Shown: positions 28,047-40,732 of the stretch, piece after piece
Position numbering within the stretch: position 1 is the first letter of the stretch
How the letters are laid out: each line of letters begins with the position of its first letter
Origin: Neurospora crassa OR74A
Taxonomy: Eukaryota; Ascomycota; Sordariomycetes; Sordariales; Sordariaceae
NCBI RefSeq assembly: GCF_000182925.2
Contig: NC_026503.1
Span: 4,216,001-4,280,000 of the forward strand
Reading direction: 5' to 3'
Length of the DNA stretch: 64,000 bases
The notes under the pieces: generated by a model
Seen by the model: only the letters and a program-made list of their open reading frames with translations
The model's database searches: none
What the model was told of the DNA's origin: nothing
Translations under genes and position numbers: made by a program

Positions 28047-31000
28047 ATGTCCGACTTAAACATGATCAAGCTCGACTGCCTTCAGGCACTGAAGAGGGAA
28101 ACATCACCAGCCAAGCTTGAGGCCGCCCTGAATGCCGGCGTTGGTCTTCTGGCAGATATCCAGAAAGCTTTTGCGGATGCAAGCACTGTGCCGGAAATCG
28201 CTAAATGGTGCAAGTCCATCCAAGATCTACAGGCGCAGTCCGGCAAGCAAAGGACTGTGGTTGGCGTCGTCGGCAGCACGGGCGCCGGTAAGAGTTCGGT
28301 TATCAACGCCGTTCTCAACCAAGAAAGCTTGGTGCCTACGAACGGTATGCGAGCATGCACTGCGACCATCACGGAGATTCAGTACAATGATGCAGATGAC
28401 GGTCAAGAATCCTTCCGCGGGGAGGTTCATTTCGTCACCGAGGACGAATGGATGAAAGAACTACACATCCTCCTCGATGACCTGCAAGCGCCTGGCGACA
28501 ATAGGTCAGGAGATAGCAGCACCGGAGCGGAATTCTTTGGTAGCGAATCCGCCCCCGCTGTTGCATATGACAAGATTAGATGCGTTTACCCCCATTTGCT
28601 CAGGGACGATATCTTGAAGCGCAAATTCACTCCGCAGGGTTTAGCTCAGGATCCCTCAGTTGCCAGTGTGTTAGGCACTGTAAAAGAAGTCCGAGCCCGC
28701 ACAATCAAGGAGTTCAACGAGAAGCTTCAAGTCTACATCGACTCTAAGGAGAAGACTAAGGGCCGACAAAAGGACTCAGACAGAACCACCGAATTCTGGC
28801 CTCTTATCAAGGTCGTTCGTTTGTTCGTCAAATCCAAGGTTCTCGAACCAGGTCTTGTCCTGGTTGATCTTGTAAGTCATTCAATTCCCCAAAACACTGG
28901 CCAAAGCTGACAGTTCGCAGCCGGGTATCCATGATTCAAACGCAGCCCGCTCATCCATTGCGTCCAAGTACATCGAGGAATGCACCGGCTTGTGGGTTAT
29001 TGCTCCGATTACTCGTGCCGTCGACGACAAGGCAGCTCAGACACTTCTCGGCTCTTCGTTCAGGCGCCAGCTCCAATTTGACGGAACATACTCTGCACTG
29101 ACAGTGGTTTGCTCCAAGTCAGATGATGTATCTGTCACCGAGTTCCTGCGGACAATGCCCGAAAGCCATAAGATCCACTCAGACTTTGCGACTTTGCAGT
29201 TGCTCCAAGGAAACGAAGAGCAGTTAAAACAAGAGCTGTTGCCCATCAAGAACCTACTAGATCAAAACAAGGCTTCCTTGAAGACCTGTGAGGATAGCAT
29301 GGAGATTCTAGAGACGGCTATCGAATTTGCCGGGGACGACGACGACCAAATTCTTGTGAAGACACGACTATCCGTCGCTTCAAAGCGGAAACCTAAAGAC
29401 ACTGATTTCGATGCAAGGAAGCGCTCGAAACAAGACCAAGAGTGGCGTGAAGAGTCTGACTTTGGAAATGATTCCGACGATGACCTCGATGATGCGGAAT
29501 ACGCCGAGGATACTGAAACCATCTCAATGGAAGCTGCAGAGCTGCGCCTCAAAACTCTCAAGGCCGAGAAAAAGGCTCTCAAAGAACAGGGTTCGGACTT
29601 GGAGAGAAGAGCTAAGGGTGTCCGCAAGCAACTGAGAGAGACCAGACACGAATGCGAACACATGAAAGCACTTATCAAGAGCGCTTGTATTCAGTTTCGG
29701 AATAATTATTCCCGGCCAGTGATCCAACAGCAGTTCGCGGAAGGTATCCGAGAGTAAGTCACGTCAATCTGGTGTAACTGTCTATGGAGCAGGAACCTAA
29801 CTGAGAGATAATAGGCTCGACCAAGAAAATGCAGCGATGCAAGATGAGGAAAACTTCGACCCTTCGTTTGAGGCCAGGGATTACACAGAGGTTGCAGCAC
29901 GGCTCCCAGTGTTTTGTGTCTCGAGCCGCGCTTATCTGAAAATGGCGGGCATGCTGAAGAAAGACGAACCCACAACGGGATTCCTCTCCATCGAGGAAAC
30001 CCAGATACCTGCTCTCCAGGATCACGCAATGAAGATCGTTGCCGAGACGCGGGCTGCCGGCTGCCGCAAGTTCTTGACAGAAGTCTCAAGTTTCATAGTC
30101 TCTTTGATCGTACAGATCATCATCGCTGAGAAACCGCTGAAGCTTGCTGATGACATGAAAGAGAAAGAGCTTGCCTTTCTCAAGGAAGCCTTGGCGAAGC
30201 TGACCAAGGAACTGCATTCCACGGTCGACAAAAGTTTCAACGGGTTCGAAAAGGCCATCAAGGCTCAGATTATTGACAAATTTGAGTCTTCAATTCGACT
30301 GGCCACCACCACGGCGATCGAAACTGCCAAAACCTGGGGACAATTTCGAGATCAAGATGGCAAGCGTGGCCTTGTATTCTTGACATACCGCGCAACCTGC
30401 CTCAGGGACGGCGTTTTTAAGGCGACCAGAGGCCCGCTCGACTGGAACCAAGAGCTATGCGACCCGATTGAGAAGCGAATTGCTCCCAACTGGGAACAAA
30501 TATTCAGCAAGACGCTTCCACGCGGAATTAAACACCTGGGGAAAGAGCTGGCGAAGTCACTCGAGGACTTTGAGGGTCGGATGCACGAGCGGCAGCAGCT
30601 GCGAGACTCGCCTTCATATGATCTGGTACGCAGCCAGATGAAGACTGTGGGTGAGAACGTGAAAGATACTATTTCTTTGAGAGGTAGGACGTCCCTGAAA
30701 ACTGGTCAGAAGAATGCCATCCGGCTACTTAAACCTGCGGTTGCGGATATGATGAGAGGACAGTACCAGGCATGCAGCCAGGAGAGTGGTAAGTGCTGAT
30801 GCTATTGACCATGATCGAGATTGGTAATTCCTAACATGATAGTAGGCATAGGATCTTACAAGAGAATGAAGGATTCTATGGAGGAGTTCATTCAAACCGC
30901 ATCCCAGCACATGTTTAAAGCGGCCACAGACCTTGTCGGCGACCGTATACACAAGACACTGGAAGAAATTCGCTCTGACGTGGATGAACAAGTCAACAGC

Positions 31001-31390
31001 GTTGTTGCACGTGTCGATGACGACTACCAATCCCTCGTTTTGGATCGGAATCTCTTCAAAGCTCTCGAGTCGTCTCGCAGAGTCATAAAAGAGATTTTAG
31101 AAACAGCAGACAATCGCTTCAAGGCCGCGGCACAGGATCCTCAGTCAGATAACAACCAAGTTATCGAACCTTATCGTGTGCATCTTCCTGACGCGGATCC
31201 GTCAACACCAAGCAGAAGATCGCGGATGGCTGATATGATGCATCAATCGCCGTTTTCTCCAACGACCCCTGCGCAACAAAACTCCCCTAGCGGGCTTACG
31301 TTTTCAGGCGGAGTGTCGAGACTGACATTAGCATCGCCGGCAGCGTCTGTCGATGCCGCATCCACTCCTATCAAGAAGGAGAGAGAATAA
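28047..31390 (+). CDS. Dynamin-superfamily large GTPase, SLIP-GC (nuclear GTPase)-like, 1058 aa
   Basis: Four exons (28047-28871, 28921-29753, 29815-30788, 30846-31390) with introns of 49, 61 and 57 nt, all phases closing. The GTPase domain shows the P-loop GSTGAGKSS (76-84), a conserved Thr in RACTATITEI (about 105), the switch-II motif VDLPG (about 273-277, split by intron 1) and an SKSD base-recognition motif (about 340-343). Next come a basic stretch with KRK..ARKRSK (about 430-445) that could be a nuclear signal, an Asp-rich stretch (about 455-475) and a charged helix likely to form a coiled coil (about 480-530). A long helical stalk-like part and a Ser/Pro-rich tail follow. Fungal homologues are usually labelled dynamin-family or nuclear GTPase SLIP-GC; their cellular role is not established. 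Gene-dense fungi often hold several diverged copies, and this one appears intact. Confidence 0.9.
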
Positions 31391-34300
31391 CCCAACCCTT
31401 TTTTGTCAGATCACCATTCTCGAAGCCCATCAGGTTGGGCATGTATTATCTCGCATAACCATATTGCATTTACATTTTTGCTCAAGTTCTTCTCATTCGT
31501 CCAAATCACCAGTGTCTGATATTTGGGCACCATGTCGGATATATTGACATCTCCTTGTTCGTATCTCGAACCTGCTTGGGGCTTGAAGCCCTTCATATAC
31601 GGTCCTCGGAGGCCAAGATGTCAAGAAAAGAATTATTTGCTTTTAATGTCCGATGGTTGCTTCTCGGATGGATAATACGCGACGTGTAAGTCGAGACAGC
31701 GCCTATTGTCAGGAAGATTTCAATGTATGAACAAAGGCTATATGTCTGCAGGATATTGATGATACCACTCAACTCACATTCAAGGAGCCTGAAGCCTTTA
31801 GTATAGGGCTTAGGTAGAAATCATATCGGTTGGTGTTAGATCAAGGAGACCAAACTGTGTAACACCATTTTGATCCCTCACTCCGAGATACGTAGAGGTA
31901 GATAGACCTCAATTGATAGACTCTGGCTCATAGTGAACACAAGGCTAGTGAACAGTTGACCCCCGTATCATCCCATTCGAGTGGTCGGCATGTTTGGACA
32001 AGGCGCTCGTTATCTTGACCGAGTGTTCATTCCGACAAGATAAGTGAGATGCGACCTTCGGATTATGTGAAAAGGGAACGCATCCGACTTGAAGGAATTC
32101 CCGAGTGGTCAATTGAACTTTGAGATGTGTGATTTAGACTGCATCTCGATGAGGCATACCGGTCAAGAACGATGCCGCTCGTAGAGATTGTTTTGCGATA
32201 ACGAGTGTTGACGAACGGGACGGGAACAATGTGCTTAATGAACTGTTTGGGTGTTTTTACAGTACAGTACAATAGGTACTGGTTTCAGTTGTCTGTTAGG
32301 TAGCTTGGTGCTGTTGGTCTCCGGCCCCGATTGTCCAAACCTCACAAGGATAAGATTGAATGGCTAGATAAACGTTAACAAGGTTCAAAAAGACACATTG
32401 AACTTGGAAAATCCATATTCATGGTATAATCATGCCTTGAGAATTCATGGTATAATCATGCCTTGAGAATTCATGGAACTAAGAAATTAATTATAGGCAG
32501 AACACCTAGGAAAGTTGTTTCGAGATCTTGGGCCAACGATTGAACCAGTATCGCATTATAGTGCCGTCCTAACAATTTTCCGCCAAAGATTATCACTATT
32601 CAGTAAGGTACAGCCCTCCCACCTGACATCATCCCGCTAGATCAATTCCTCATACAACCTGGCGAACAGCATCATTCAGAGTCCATCCTGTCTCAGATCT
32701 CGTGTGAAGGATGTCAAGATCTGATCTTTGACTTTGTCAGGTTGCTTGTCCCCTAATCTTGGAAGTCTTACCTTGTCCGACCGCAGTCATGTTCTGGATA
32801 CCGATACCAAGGAATACCGGTATTGTTGATATCTGTCTGCTGAGAGGCCCTATAGCGGTAAGTACCTTTCAGTGTGTATACAGTCCGATGCTAGTTTGTT
32901 TATTAGCTTGGTACACTACATACTCGTGGTAGCACAATATACATAGTGCACTAGACGAAATCTAGGTAATTCAAATAGTCCCAAAGCTTACATACCGATT
33001 AATTATTAGGCATTAGCTGGATTTGATCTGCCATTTTGAATGTTAGAGATGGCGGATCCAAGATAAGATTATGCATTAGGTAGTTAGTCATGAAAACGCA
33101 TAGGAAAATTGACATGAGATCTCGAACTAATAGACAAACCTGTACTGAACTGTATATGCATGCGTCATCTTGGTACATCTGATTATCACGGGAATATATA
33201 GCAGAACCGGTCACCACACCCATTGCTACCATGATCCGCATCCAGGGTTCCTCAAGATGTCTTAGATCGACGATGCCTTGGCCGAGGATAGGTCTCATTC
33301 CGTCGGCTTGGTCGCGAGGGGGTGGGCGGCTGTAGCTTAGGGTCCGTCTCACGCATGGATTCCTCAATATGTAGCGAGTTTTATACACCAGTGTAGACGA
33401 GTGGGTAGCTAGAGGTACCTTGGGCTAATGCCTGGAATTGACTGAGAAAATGCCTTGTTCTGTAATCCGTCTTGTTTCTGCTACATACTGACTGGTAAAG
33501 TCATTGGCATATCATGCCATCGTGATACCTACTTGAGGAGATGATGATGATGATTGGATGTGCATACAGGTACCTAACTTACTGCAGATGGAGTTGGAGG
33601 TTTCTTCAAGACATCCACCAAGACTTTATCACACCTGCTATAAATATCAGATATCAAGGTACCATCTGGGTCGCCGATGACCGCCAATAAGCGGCCGCGA
33701 CCGGTAGGTACCTCTGTCCAGTTGCAGCACCCAGGAACCGTTCCATGACTCTTGTATGGTTTCTGGGCGGGCATGGAAAGGCCCGAAGTCCGGGCATGAC
33801 ATCGCCAGATCACCTTACCTACTGCTATCAAACCATCTCACCGCCTTCCTTCATCTGGCAGCCTACATACAAGCCTCTCATGATGGATGTTCTGGAACAA
33901 AAGCTGGCAAAGCCTGGAAGCTTCCCCAGTCCATCCCCATTCGTCGTGGTGAAACTTGAATTGAGATCTCTGCACTTTCCTGTAGTGTAGAAGAAGCCCC
34001 CGTTCCGTCGGCTGCGGGCGTTATGCGGCGGTGGTTACCTCATTACTGTCACCGGCCACTTCCACCTCCTCCACGCTCCGTCCACGCTCCACTGACCTCC
34101 ACCACCGTGAGGGGACCACCTGGGGCAGTGCCGTTTTCCACTTCTCTTTGTCTCCATGCGGCGACCACCTTCGTAGCTCACCTCCACCGTCTCTGACTGT
34201 CCCCCGACGATCAATTGAAGTTCCTTCTGCATCCTGCACCTAATTACCTACTTCTCAAGAGGCAATCCGAAGCTGCCTCTGCGACACTGCACACTGCGAA

Positions 34301-34579
34301 TCCCTCAAAACCGCAAGATTTACCGTCTCCAACCACCAGGGAAAGAGGCACTCGCCCCTCCCCCCCCAAACCCGGCCTACAAGCATACAGTATCAGCAAA
34401 AACTCTATCAGTCAGCACTTCCTTGCCGTACCTCCGTACCGGGCAACCACCCGCCCAACCAGATCGGCCACATCCGGCCCTTCTTTTCTTTCATCACCTT
34501 CGCCTCCTCCGAACGGGTTCGCCGCTATTCTTGGAAGCTGCAACCAACGATTCCAGAACAATAGCCCTTCGGGCCATGA
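31391..34579. other. 3.2 kb intergenic region
   Basis: It holds the 3' end of the GTPase transcript, a short tandem repeat (32418-32475) and the upstream region of the disordered-protein gene, which is C-rich at about 34050-34560. Open frames at 32999-33388 and 33574-33831 on the minus strand lack an ATG or a recognisable family. I see no supported gene. Confidence 0.55.
32418..32475. repeat. 26-bp tandem repeat, about 2.2 copies
   Basis: TTCATGGTATAATCATGCCT begins units at 32418 and 32444, and a truncated third unit starts at 32470. The two full copies are identical, which points to recent slippage. Confidence 0.9.
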
Positions 34580-36670
34580 ATGGCTGCCCTCTTGCCGCCT
34601 ACCCGTTTGGTCATGCATAGTAGCGTTGAGTCTGAACGGCCGGCATCGCCTTCCCCCGCAGTTGCACCTCCAGCAGCACCCGCAATAATGGACAGCACCG
34701 CGAAGCTGGTTTCTGATCTGCACCAGAAACTCGCTGACCTCGAAGGCAAGGTTGCCGAGTTTCACCGGTACTTGGACGACTGTCTGAAAAACTACCCAGA
34801 ACTTTCGTCCGAGGTCTCACGAGTCATAGCCGAGTCCATGCACAAGTACCCGGCCCTCACCTTGATGGCCCGCGACGCCCGCGACCCGGAAAGGCCCCGA
34901 CCTCAGTCGCCCACAGATAAGATCCTCGACAGTGAAGCCCTCTCCGGAGACGCCCGCAAGTCGCCTCCGCCCATCTTATACCATACATCCGGCACCCCGA
35001 AGGAAGGCCCAAGAAGCCCCCACGAGCGCGAGAGAGAGTTCCAAGGCTTGTTTACTCCTAGATACCTGCCCCTGCTCGATAGCACCCACCGCGGCCTGCA
35101 GTCACCCCCGGAGTCTCCAGTCCCCACGCCGCTGCCGCTTCCCTTGTCTCAAGATAATGTGAAGAAAGTGGATGACCTCAAGGAGCCAGAGGCCATGTTA
35201 AAGTTTGACATCCGCCCGACCCCGGTCAGACGGTTGACCGACCGATCCACATCGTCAGTTGAGTCGTCGATATCTGGAAGCGACTCAAAAGTGCGAAGGA
35301 GCGCTTTGCGACGTTCTTCGAGTTCAACCAAGGGCAGCCCACGCCGGGTGCGTTTCGAATTTGCGGGCGAGGAGGTCTTTCCATCGACCTCTCCCCAGGA
35401 CGCTTCTGCCGTTACAGTCCCGCCCCCGCTGAGTGGGGATGATGGGGCTGATGGGGCGCAGACGACTCCTCCTCCTCCTCCCCCCCCTCCTCCTCAACTG
35501 GAGGCCGCTGCGCCCATCATACCCTCGACAAGCGAACCACCTGCGTATACTGGAATATCGTTGCTTGACGTTGAAGGCGAGGAGGACGCGCTGCCGAGGC
35601 CTAAGAAAGTCTCGTCCACGCAAGCACTTCGCGCCCTTTCTCGGAATGCCCCACTGGATGCCGGAATTTGGACAGAGGTGAATGCGGATCCGGAAGAGGC
35701 GCCTAAGATGAACAGCGGAAAGCAGGATGATTGCACCCTGAAGCAGGACCAGCCATCAGGGCAGGTTTCTGAAGGAAAGCCGCAAGACGGTCAGCATCTC
35801 GAACAGCTTCATCCTCAAGCACAGAGCTTTACCAAACACAAAGTCGAGACCAAATCGTCGCCCCTTGCACACCATGTTGTAACGCAACAGTCCAATGGCG
35901 ACCAGAGTCTCGGATCCCCACTGGAAGAGTTACAACGGGATGAAGATGACGACAGTTCTGACGACGACGAATTTCTCTCGATGAAAGCGAAGAAGAAGCC
36001 GGTCTCGCCAACTATTCGAAGCTCATTTGGGCGCCTACCTACGATCTCCGAGACCGCTCAAAACACTGCGAGGTCCTCAGCCAACAACGCCGCTCACACT
36101 AAATCGCCAGGAGTGGATGAGTTCGGTAAAGGGAAAGTGGTGGATGACGTACCCGAAGATGCCTTCTTTGACTTTGAGGGAGAGGGCATCTCCACCGGGG
36201 TAGAGTCCGATACAGAGAAGTACATTGCCGAAGATGACTTCGACGACGACGACAACGACGCTGCTGCGAGTAAGGTACCGCCCGAAGAGCGTCCGAGAGT
36301 AGCCTCCATAGCTAGCGGATCCAATGCTTCAACAGAGCCAGCCCCGGTCCGCAAGATTCCTCCAGCTACGCCATCGGCCGCCTTGTTTGGCCATTCGGTC
36401 GGATCGTACAAGGGAACGTCCATGCGCATGAACCCCATCAGCAACCCGAAGCTGTATGATGAAATTGCTGGCATGAGAAACGTACACACATTTGTTGGTA
36501 GTGTCGATGGCCGCAGCGGCGTGGAGGCTATCGACATGGGGAGCTACCGTGCATATTTGGTTAAGAACCATGCCAGTGCTACTCCCCGCAGTTTTACGGA
36601 GCGATTGGCATTCGAGGAGGCTATGGAGCGGAGGAGATCAATGAGGGACTCGGACGATGAAGATTCGTAG
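34580..36670 (+). CDS. Unrecognised, largely disordered fungal protein, 696 aa
   Basis: A single uninterrupted frame of 2091 bases ending in TAG, far longer than chance. I do not recognise a named family. Residues about 37-90 form the only likely folded part: a predicted helix or coiled coil (KLVSDLHQKLADLEGKVAEF) followed by LKNYPELSSEVSRVIAESMHKYP. A short basic-to-acidic motif, RRVRFEFAGEEVFP (about 254-267), resembles a motif I have seen in other uncharacterised fungal proteins. A run of eight or more prolines follows at about 298-305, suggesting SH3 or profilin binding. Further on come acidic DDDSSDDDE and DDFDDDDND patches and many SP/TP sites. The C-terminus (GTSMRMNPISNPKLYDEI onward) looks conserved-type again. 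The start could be the ATG at 34580, Met 12 or Met 37; the helix begins only after Met 37. Confidence 0.75.
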   Translation: MAALLPPTRLVMHSSVESERPASPSPAVAPPAAPAIMDSTAKLVSDLHQKLADLEGKVAEFHRYLDDCLKNYPELSSEVSRVIAESMHKYPALTLMARDARDPERPRPQSPTDKILDSEALSGDARKSPPPILYHTSGTPKEGPRSPHEREREFQGLFTPRYLPLLDSTHRGLQSPPESPVPTPLPLPLSQDNVKKVDDLKEPEAMLKFDIRPTPVRRLTDRSTSSVESSISGSDSKVRRSALRRSSSSTKGSPRRVRFEFAGEEVFPSTSPQDASAVTVPPPLSGDDGADGAQTTPPPPPPPPPQLEAAAPIIPSTSEPPAYTGISLLDVEGEEDALPRPKKVSSTQALRALSRNAPLDAGIWTEVNADPEEAPKMNSGKQDDCTLKQDQPSGQVSEGKPQDGQHLEQLHPQAQSFTKHKVETKSSPLAHHVVTQQSNGDQSLGSPLEELQRDEDDDSSDDDEFLSMKAKKKPVSPTIRSSFGRLPTISETAQNTARSSANNAAHTKSPGVDEFGKGKVVDDVPEDAFFDFEGEGISTGVESDTEKYIAEDDFDDDDNDAAASKVPPEERPRVASIASGSNASTEPAPVRKIPPATPSAALFGHSVGSYKGTSMRMNPISNPKLYDEIAGMRNVHTFVGSVDGRSGVEAIDMGSYRAYLVKNHASATPRSFTERLAFEEAMERRRSMRDSDDEDS

Positions 36671-37695
36671 AAGCATACTAATAATGGCACGCTGTGGTTC
36701 GCATGATACCCTGGAGGAGCAGAGGGTTGGAAAGGATTACGCATGAAACTGATGAGACAGGAGTTCATGGGATCGGTATTACTGGAGACAGACATTTCCT
36801 CTCTGAGCATTGAATTGAACCTGCTACAAGCGACGCTTCTCCTTCTATTACCCTGTAATGGTAAAAGCTTACCATGTTAAACGCAAGTGGGCATACGAGG
36901 AACCTTATAACCTGTTGATTCTGAGCGAGTGGCAGCCAGATGGGAGACATGGCGGGTGGTACACAAAGTCTAATGCTCCGTATGCAATGAGAAAATGCTT
37001 TAATGGAACTTCTTGAAACATGCAATTCTCTATGTCACCATGCCCACAAGTCATCCCCTTCGGAACCACGGACCGGCGGTAAGAAAGCCGGACACTGTCC
37101 GTTGTCACTTCGGTGCCCCGGGTCCGGGCAACGGCGGCTCATGCGCAACCAATCAGAAGGAAGGAATTCATGAACCATGCCTTAACATTCTGGAAGGTCT
37201 CTCCCGTCCAAGCTATGTTTGTCATGGCGGCTTGTCACCTCGCACCACTGATGCACCCCCATTTTATCCAAGTCGTAGCCCGTGTCACAAAGTTCCTTCC
37301 GTCGCGATGCCATTCTCAACGTATTCCCAGCAAACTGGGCATGGGCAAGTAGTCTCCCTTTAGTTTACTGGTGCAAACCCACTTGACCTGAGTGTCAATT
37401 ACATGGACCGGCAATTCGGTGAACCCTTTGATCACTGCACCGAGACATCGCACTTGCCCGGCTGCTGGATATCTGTACAACGTCACGGCGCCACAAAGAC
37501 AAAGGAAAGGTGGTGGCGGGCAAGGGAGACCAACATACAGCTAGGTGTCCTCAGAGACAACAAGGTGCCCAACCAAAATCCGAGACGGGAAAACCAACCA
37601 ACGAACCAAATGAAATGACACGACGCAACCGCTTCGCGACCAGGTCGCCGCAGCCAACAATTACGGCGGGGACCAAGTCTCTGCGACCAACAACA
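36671..37695. other. Intergenic region between the disordered-protein and glutaminyl cyclase genes
   Basis: About 1 kb with no recognisable gene. It contains the 3' end of the upstream transcript and the promoter and leader of the cyclase. An in-frame ATG at 37615 could extend the cyclase by 27 Arg-rich residues. Confidence 0.55.
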
Positions 37696-39013
37696 ATGTC
37701 TGCTCTACCAACCCTCCTCAGCCTCCTCTTCGCTGCCGTCGTGCTCTTCGTCGCCCCATCCCTCGCCTACCAACCTCTCTCCGACACCCAACTCAAAGCC
37801 ATCCCCTCTCCCCTCAATTCCGACTTCGACATCAAAACCGGCGCGCTGCTCGCCCCGATCCTGATCCCTCGCGTCCCCGGCACTCCAGGACAGGCCAAAG
37901 TCCAGAAACACTTTGTCGACTTCTTCTCGCGCGAACTGCCCGAATGGGACATTTCGTGGCAGAACTCAACAGCCACCACTCCCCTCTCAGGGAAGAAACA
38001 AATCCCTTTTCAGAACCTGATCTTCCGACGGGAACCACCATGGACGAAGGAGCGAGGGCCGGGCAGGGCGGCGCTGTTGACGCTGGTGGCGCATTATGAT
38101 TCCAAAATCAGTCCCGAAGGGTTCATCGGGGCGACGGACAGCGCGGCGCCTTGTGCGGTGTTGATGCATGTCGCTAGGACGGTGGAGGGGTATTTGAAGA
38201 AGGTTTATGAGGAAGGGGTTTCTGGGGGACTAGGGAAGGAGGGGCGGGAGGACCCAAAGAGGGAAGTGGGGGTGCAGATATTGTTGCTGGATGGCGAGGA
38301 AGCATTTAAAGAGTGGACGGATACGGATTCGCTTTATGGTGCTAGGTGAGTTTTGCCTGTTTTCCCCCACTATTCTGGTTGATGATCTATCAAGGAGAAT
38401 GAAGGGAGGCTGACACCATACTGCTTATGAAAACAGATCCCTCTCCGAGGAATGGGAAAATACACCCTACCCGGCCCTGTCGCGCTTCGCCAACCCTATC
38501 CGGCAAATCGACCTCTTCGTCCTGCTCGACCTCCTCGGCTCCGCCGACCCGGGCGTGCCCTCGTACTTCCAAACCACCCACTGGGCGTACAAGAACATGG
38601 CTACGGTCGAGTCGCGCATGCGCGCCCTTGGACTCTTGGAAAGCAAACCCAAGGACCCGTTTCTGCCCGAAGCCGGCAAGCTCAAGGAGCATTTTGGCAG
38701 GGCCTACGTGGGCGATGATCACCAACCGTTCATGGCTAAAGGAGCGCCGGTGCTGCATATGATCCCGACCCCGTTTCCGCATGTGTGGCATAAGATCGAG
38801 GATGATGGGGAGCATCTGGATTTGCCTACGGTCAGGGATTGGGCGAGGATTGTGACGGCTTTTACTATCGAGTATTTGGAGGCTACGACAGCAGAGGCTG
38901 GGGCTGTTGGAGGTGGGAAAGAGGGAAAAGGGGAGGATGCTGCTGCTGCTGCAAAGCAGGGGACTAGTGATGGGGAGGAGAAGGCTGGTGAGGGTGCTGG
39001 GAAAGGGCCTTGA
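37696..39013 (+). CDS. Glutaminyl-peptide cyclotransferase-like M28 family zinc enzyme, secretory, 408 aa
   Basis: Two exons (37696-38345, 38437-39013) with a 91-nt phase-2 intron. The chosen ATG gives a typical signal peptide: a hydrophobic run over residues 6-23 ending SLAYQ. The body follows glutaminyl cyclase: LVAHYDSK (His 133), GATDSAAPCA (zinc ligand Asp 148), LLLDGEEAF (catalytic Glu 201 and zinc ligand Glu 202), DSLYGAR, DDHQPF (Asp/His about 311-312) and PHVWH (zinc ligand His 335). These enzymes convert N-terminal Gln, or Glu, of secretory-pathway proteins to pyroglutamate. The last about 40 residues are an Ala/Gly/Lys/Glu low-complexity tail beyond the enzyme fold. This is the last intact gene before the AT-rich block, about 0.7 kb away, and its reading frame shows no RIP-type damage. 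Confidence 0.93.
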
Positions 39014-39730
39014 TCGATATCTTGTCTCATGGTCTTGTTGCTCACTAGTAGGCTTATAAGAAGCTGTCAGTATACATGGTTCAGGTAAGCAGCTGTGTAA
39101 GAACTAGTTGTGGATGAAAGTGCAGTGCTGTCACGGTACACTCTTAAATCTAAGTTTAGATGCTCCTTTGTGGTCTGATCTACACTACAACTTACAAGAT
39201 GTAATCGAATGGGATGGTGGAGCGATGGAAGCACGACTTCGGGACTGAATCTCGACGCAAAGTATGCCTCCGGTTTGCAAGTAGCGTTCGAGGTCGAACG
39301 GTTCCTTGACTGCAATTCCCCAATACAGAGTTCAAATCAGTTGCTTGGGTGATTTCAGGGCCACTTTCTGCCCGTCGTGTCGCAAGCTCATTGTAGACGG
39401 GAAGTAAGTTTTCTCCATTCTAGAGGCATCCAATATGTACCATAGTGTAGAGGTATCTTTAGGGGTGCAGCGGGGTGGCGGGGCAGGACCATGTTGGCGC
39501 TGTAAAAAGTGGAATTCAAGGAAGTCACAACGTCAAGTTCCATCGCCTGATACGGCAGTATGAACGCCCAACTGTATTTTTCCCCACCTGCTACCTGGGA
39601 GCTTAGATACTCGCACCCCGTACTTTCCGTTTGTACGCCCAGTACTTATACTTGCGCTTACATCCTACAAGCTTCAACCTTATGCTTATACATCGCATTT
39701 AATTTCCTCTCTTGCGTATTATTAACTACT
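39014..39730. other. Transition from gene-rich DNA to the AT-rich block
   Basis: Up to about 39620 the sequence has ordinary composition. Between about 39620 and 39760 it changes to almost pure A/T with scattered CG. No gene seen. Confidence 0.8.
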
Positions 39731-40630
39731 TTTACATTGTAATTATACTATACTTACAACAAAATAAACGAGAATACTATAGCTATACTTAACTAGAATT
39801 TCCTATATAAGGATTTTATTTACAATAATACACTATACGAAGTACCGCTTATTAAATATAAATTTAAATTAAATAATAATAAAGTTACTAATTTCTTTAT
39901 TAAATAAGTCCGAACCTACGAATTTAATAACGCTACAACTATTCTTTAATAATATTATAGGAATATTCTTAATTATAATATAATTATAAGTATTTCCTTT
40001 GTAATTAATTGAAATTTTACTTAATTAAAATTAATTTTACTCGAAGGAGCTATATTACTTTTAAACTAGGAAGGCGATTTTTACTAGCAGCGTTAAATCG
40101 CTTATTTAACTTCGCTATAATAATATAAATTACACTTCTATTATTATATACTACTTCTTTATAATCCCCTAGCGTAATACCGAACCTTACAATAAATATA
40201 ATAATTTTCGCAATTTCGGCCCTACTAATATTTATTTTATCCCCCGTAGAAACTTTTTAAAGGGAGCCTATACTAATTGTATATATTAAGGTCGTAGTAA
40301 GGACTATACGTACTATAAAGGTACGTTAGGGAATGATTTAAGAACGAGTAATAGTAGTATATTAATTATATAATAGTAAGGGAGGAATTAGATAGGGCGG
40401 AGATAAGAAAGAAGATAGGCGAGTTCTAGGGTTTAATGGATAATTAGGTAAAAGAGGCGCCTAATATTAAATTAATTAGAATTTTAAAGGTAGTTAATAT
40501 AGAATTAGAATTTCGTAAGTAATTAAATTAATATAATTTTATTAATTTAGGTTTAAGGTTTATAATTATCTATTAATATACTTTATATTACATTATTAAA
40601 TTCTTTTTATACTATTTTATATAAAGTAAT

Positions 40631-40732
40631 AAGTAAAAGAATATTCTAATTTTTTTTTTAAAAAAAAAAATAAGTTTTAATATTTTACTTCTTTTTAAAA
40701 AAAATCATTAGAATAACTTTTACTATTATAAT
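40631..40732. repeat. A/T-rich imperfect inverted repeat
   Basis: A left arm with AAAGAATATTCTAATTTTTT pairs with a right arm ending in AAAAAAATCATTAGAATAAC, separated by about 50 bp. It is probably a fold-back relic of a transposable element. Confidence 0.55.

Noticed and set aside
32999-33388. 129-codon minus-strand frame
   Set aside because: It does not begin with ATG and has no recognisable family or splice partners.
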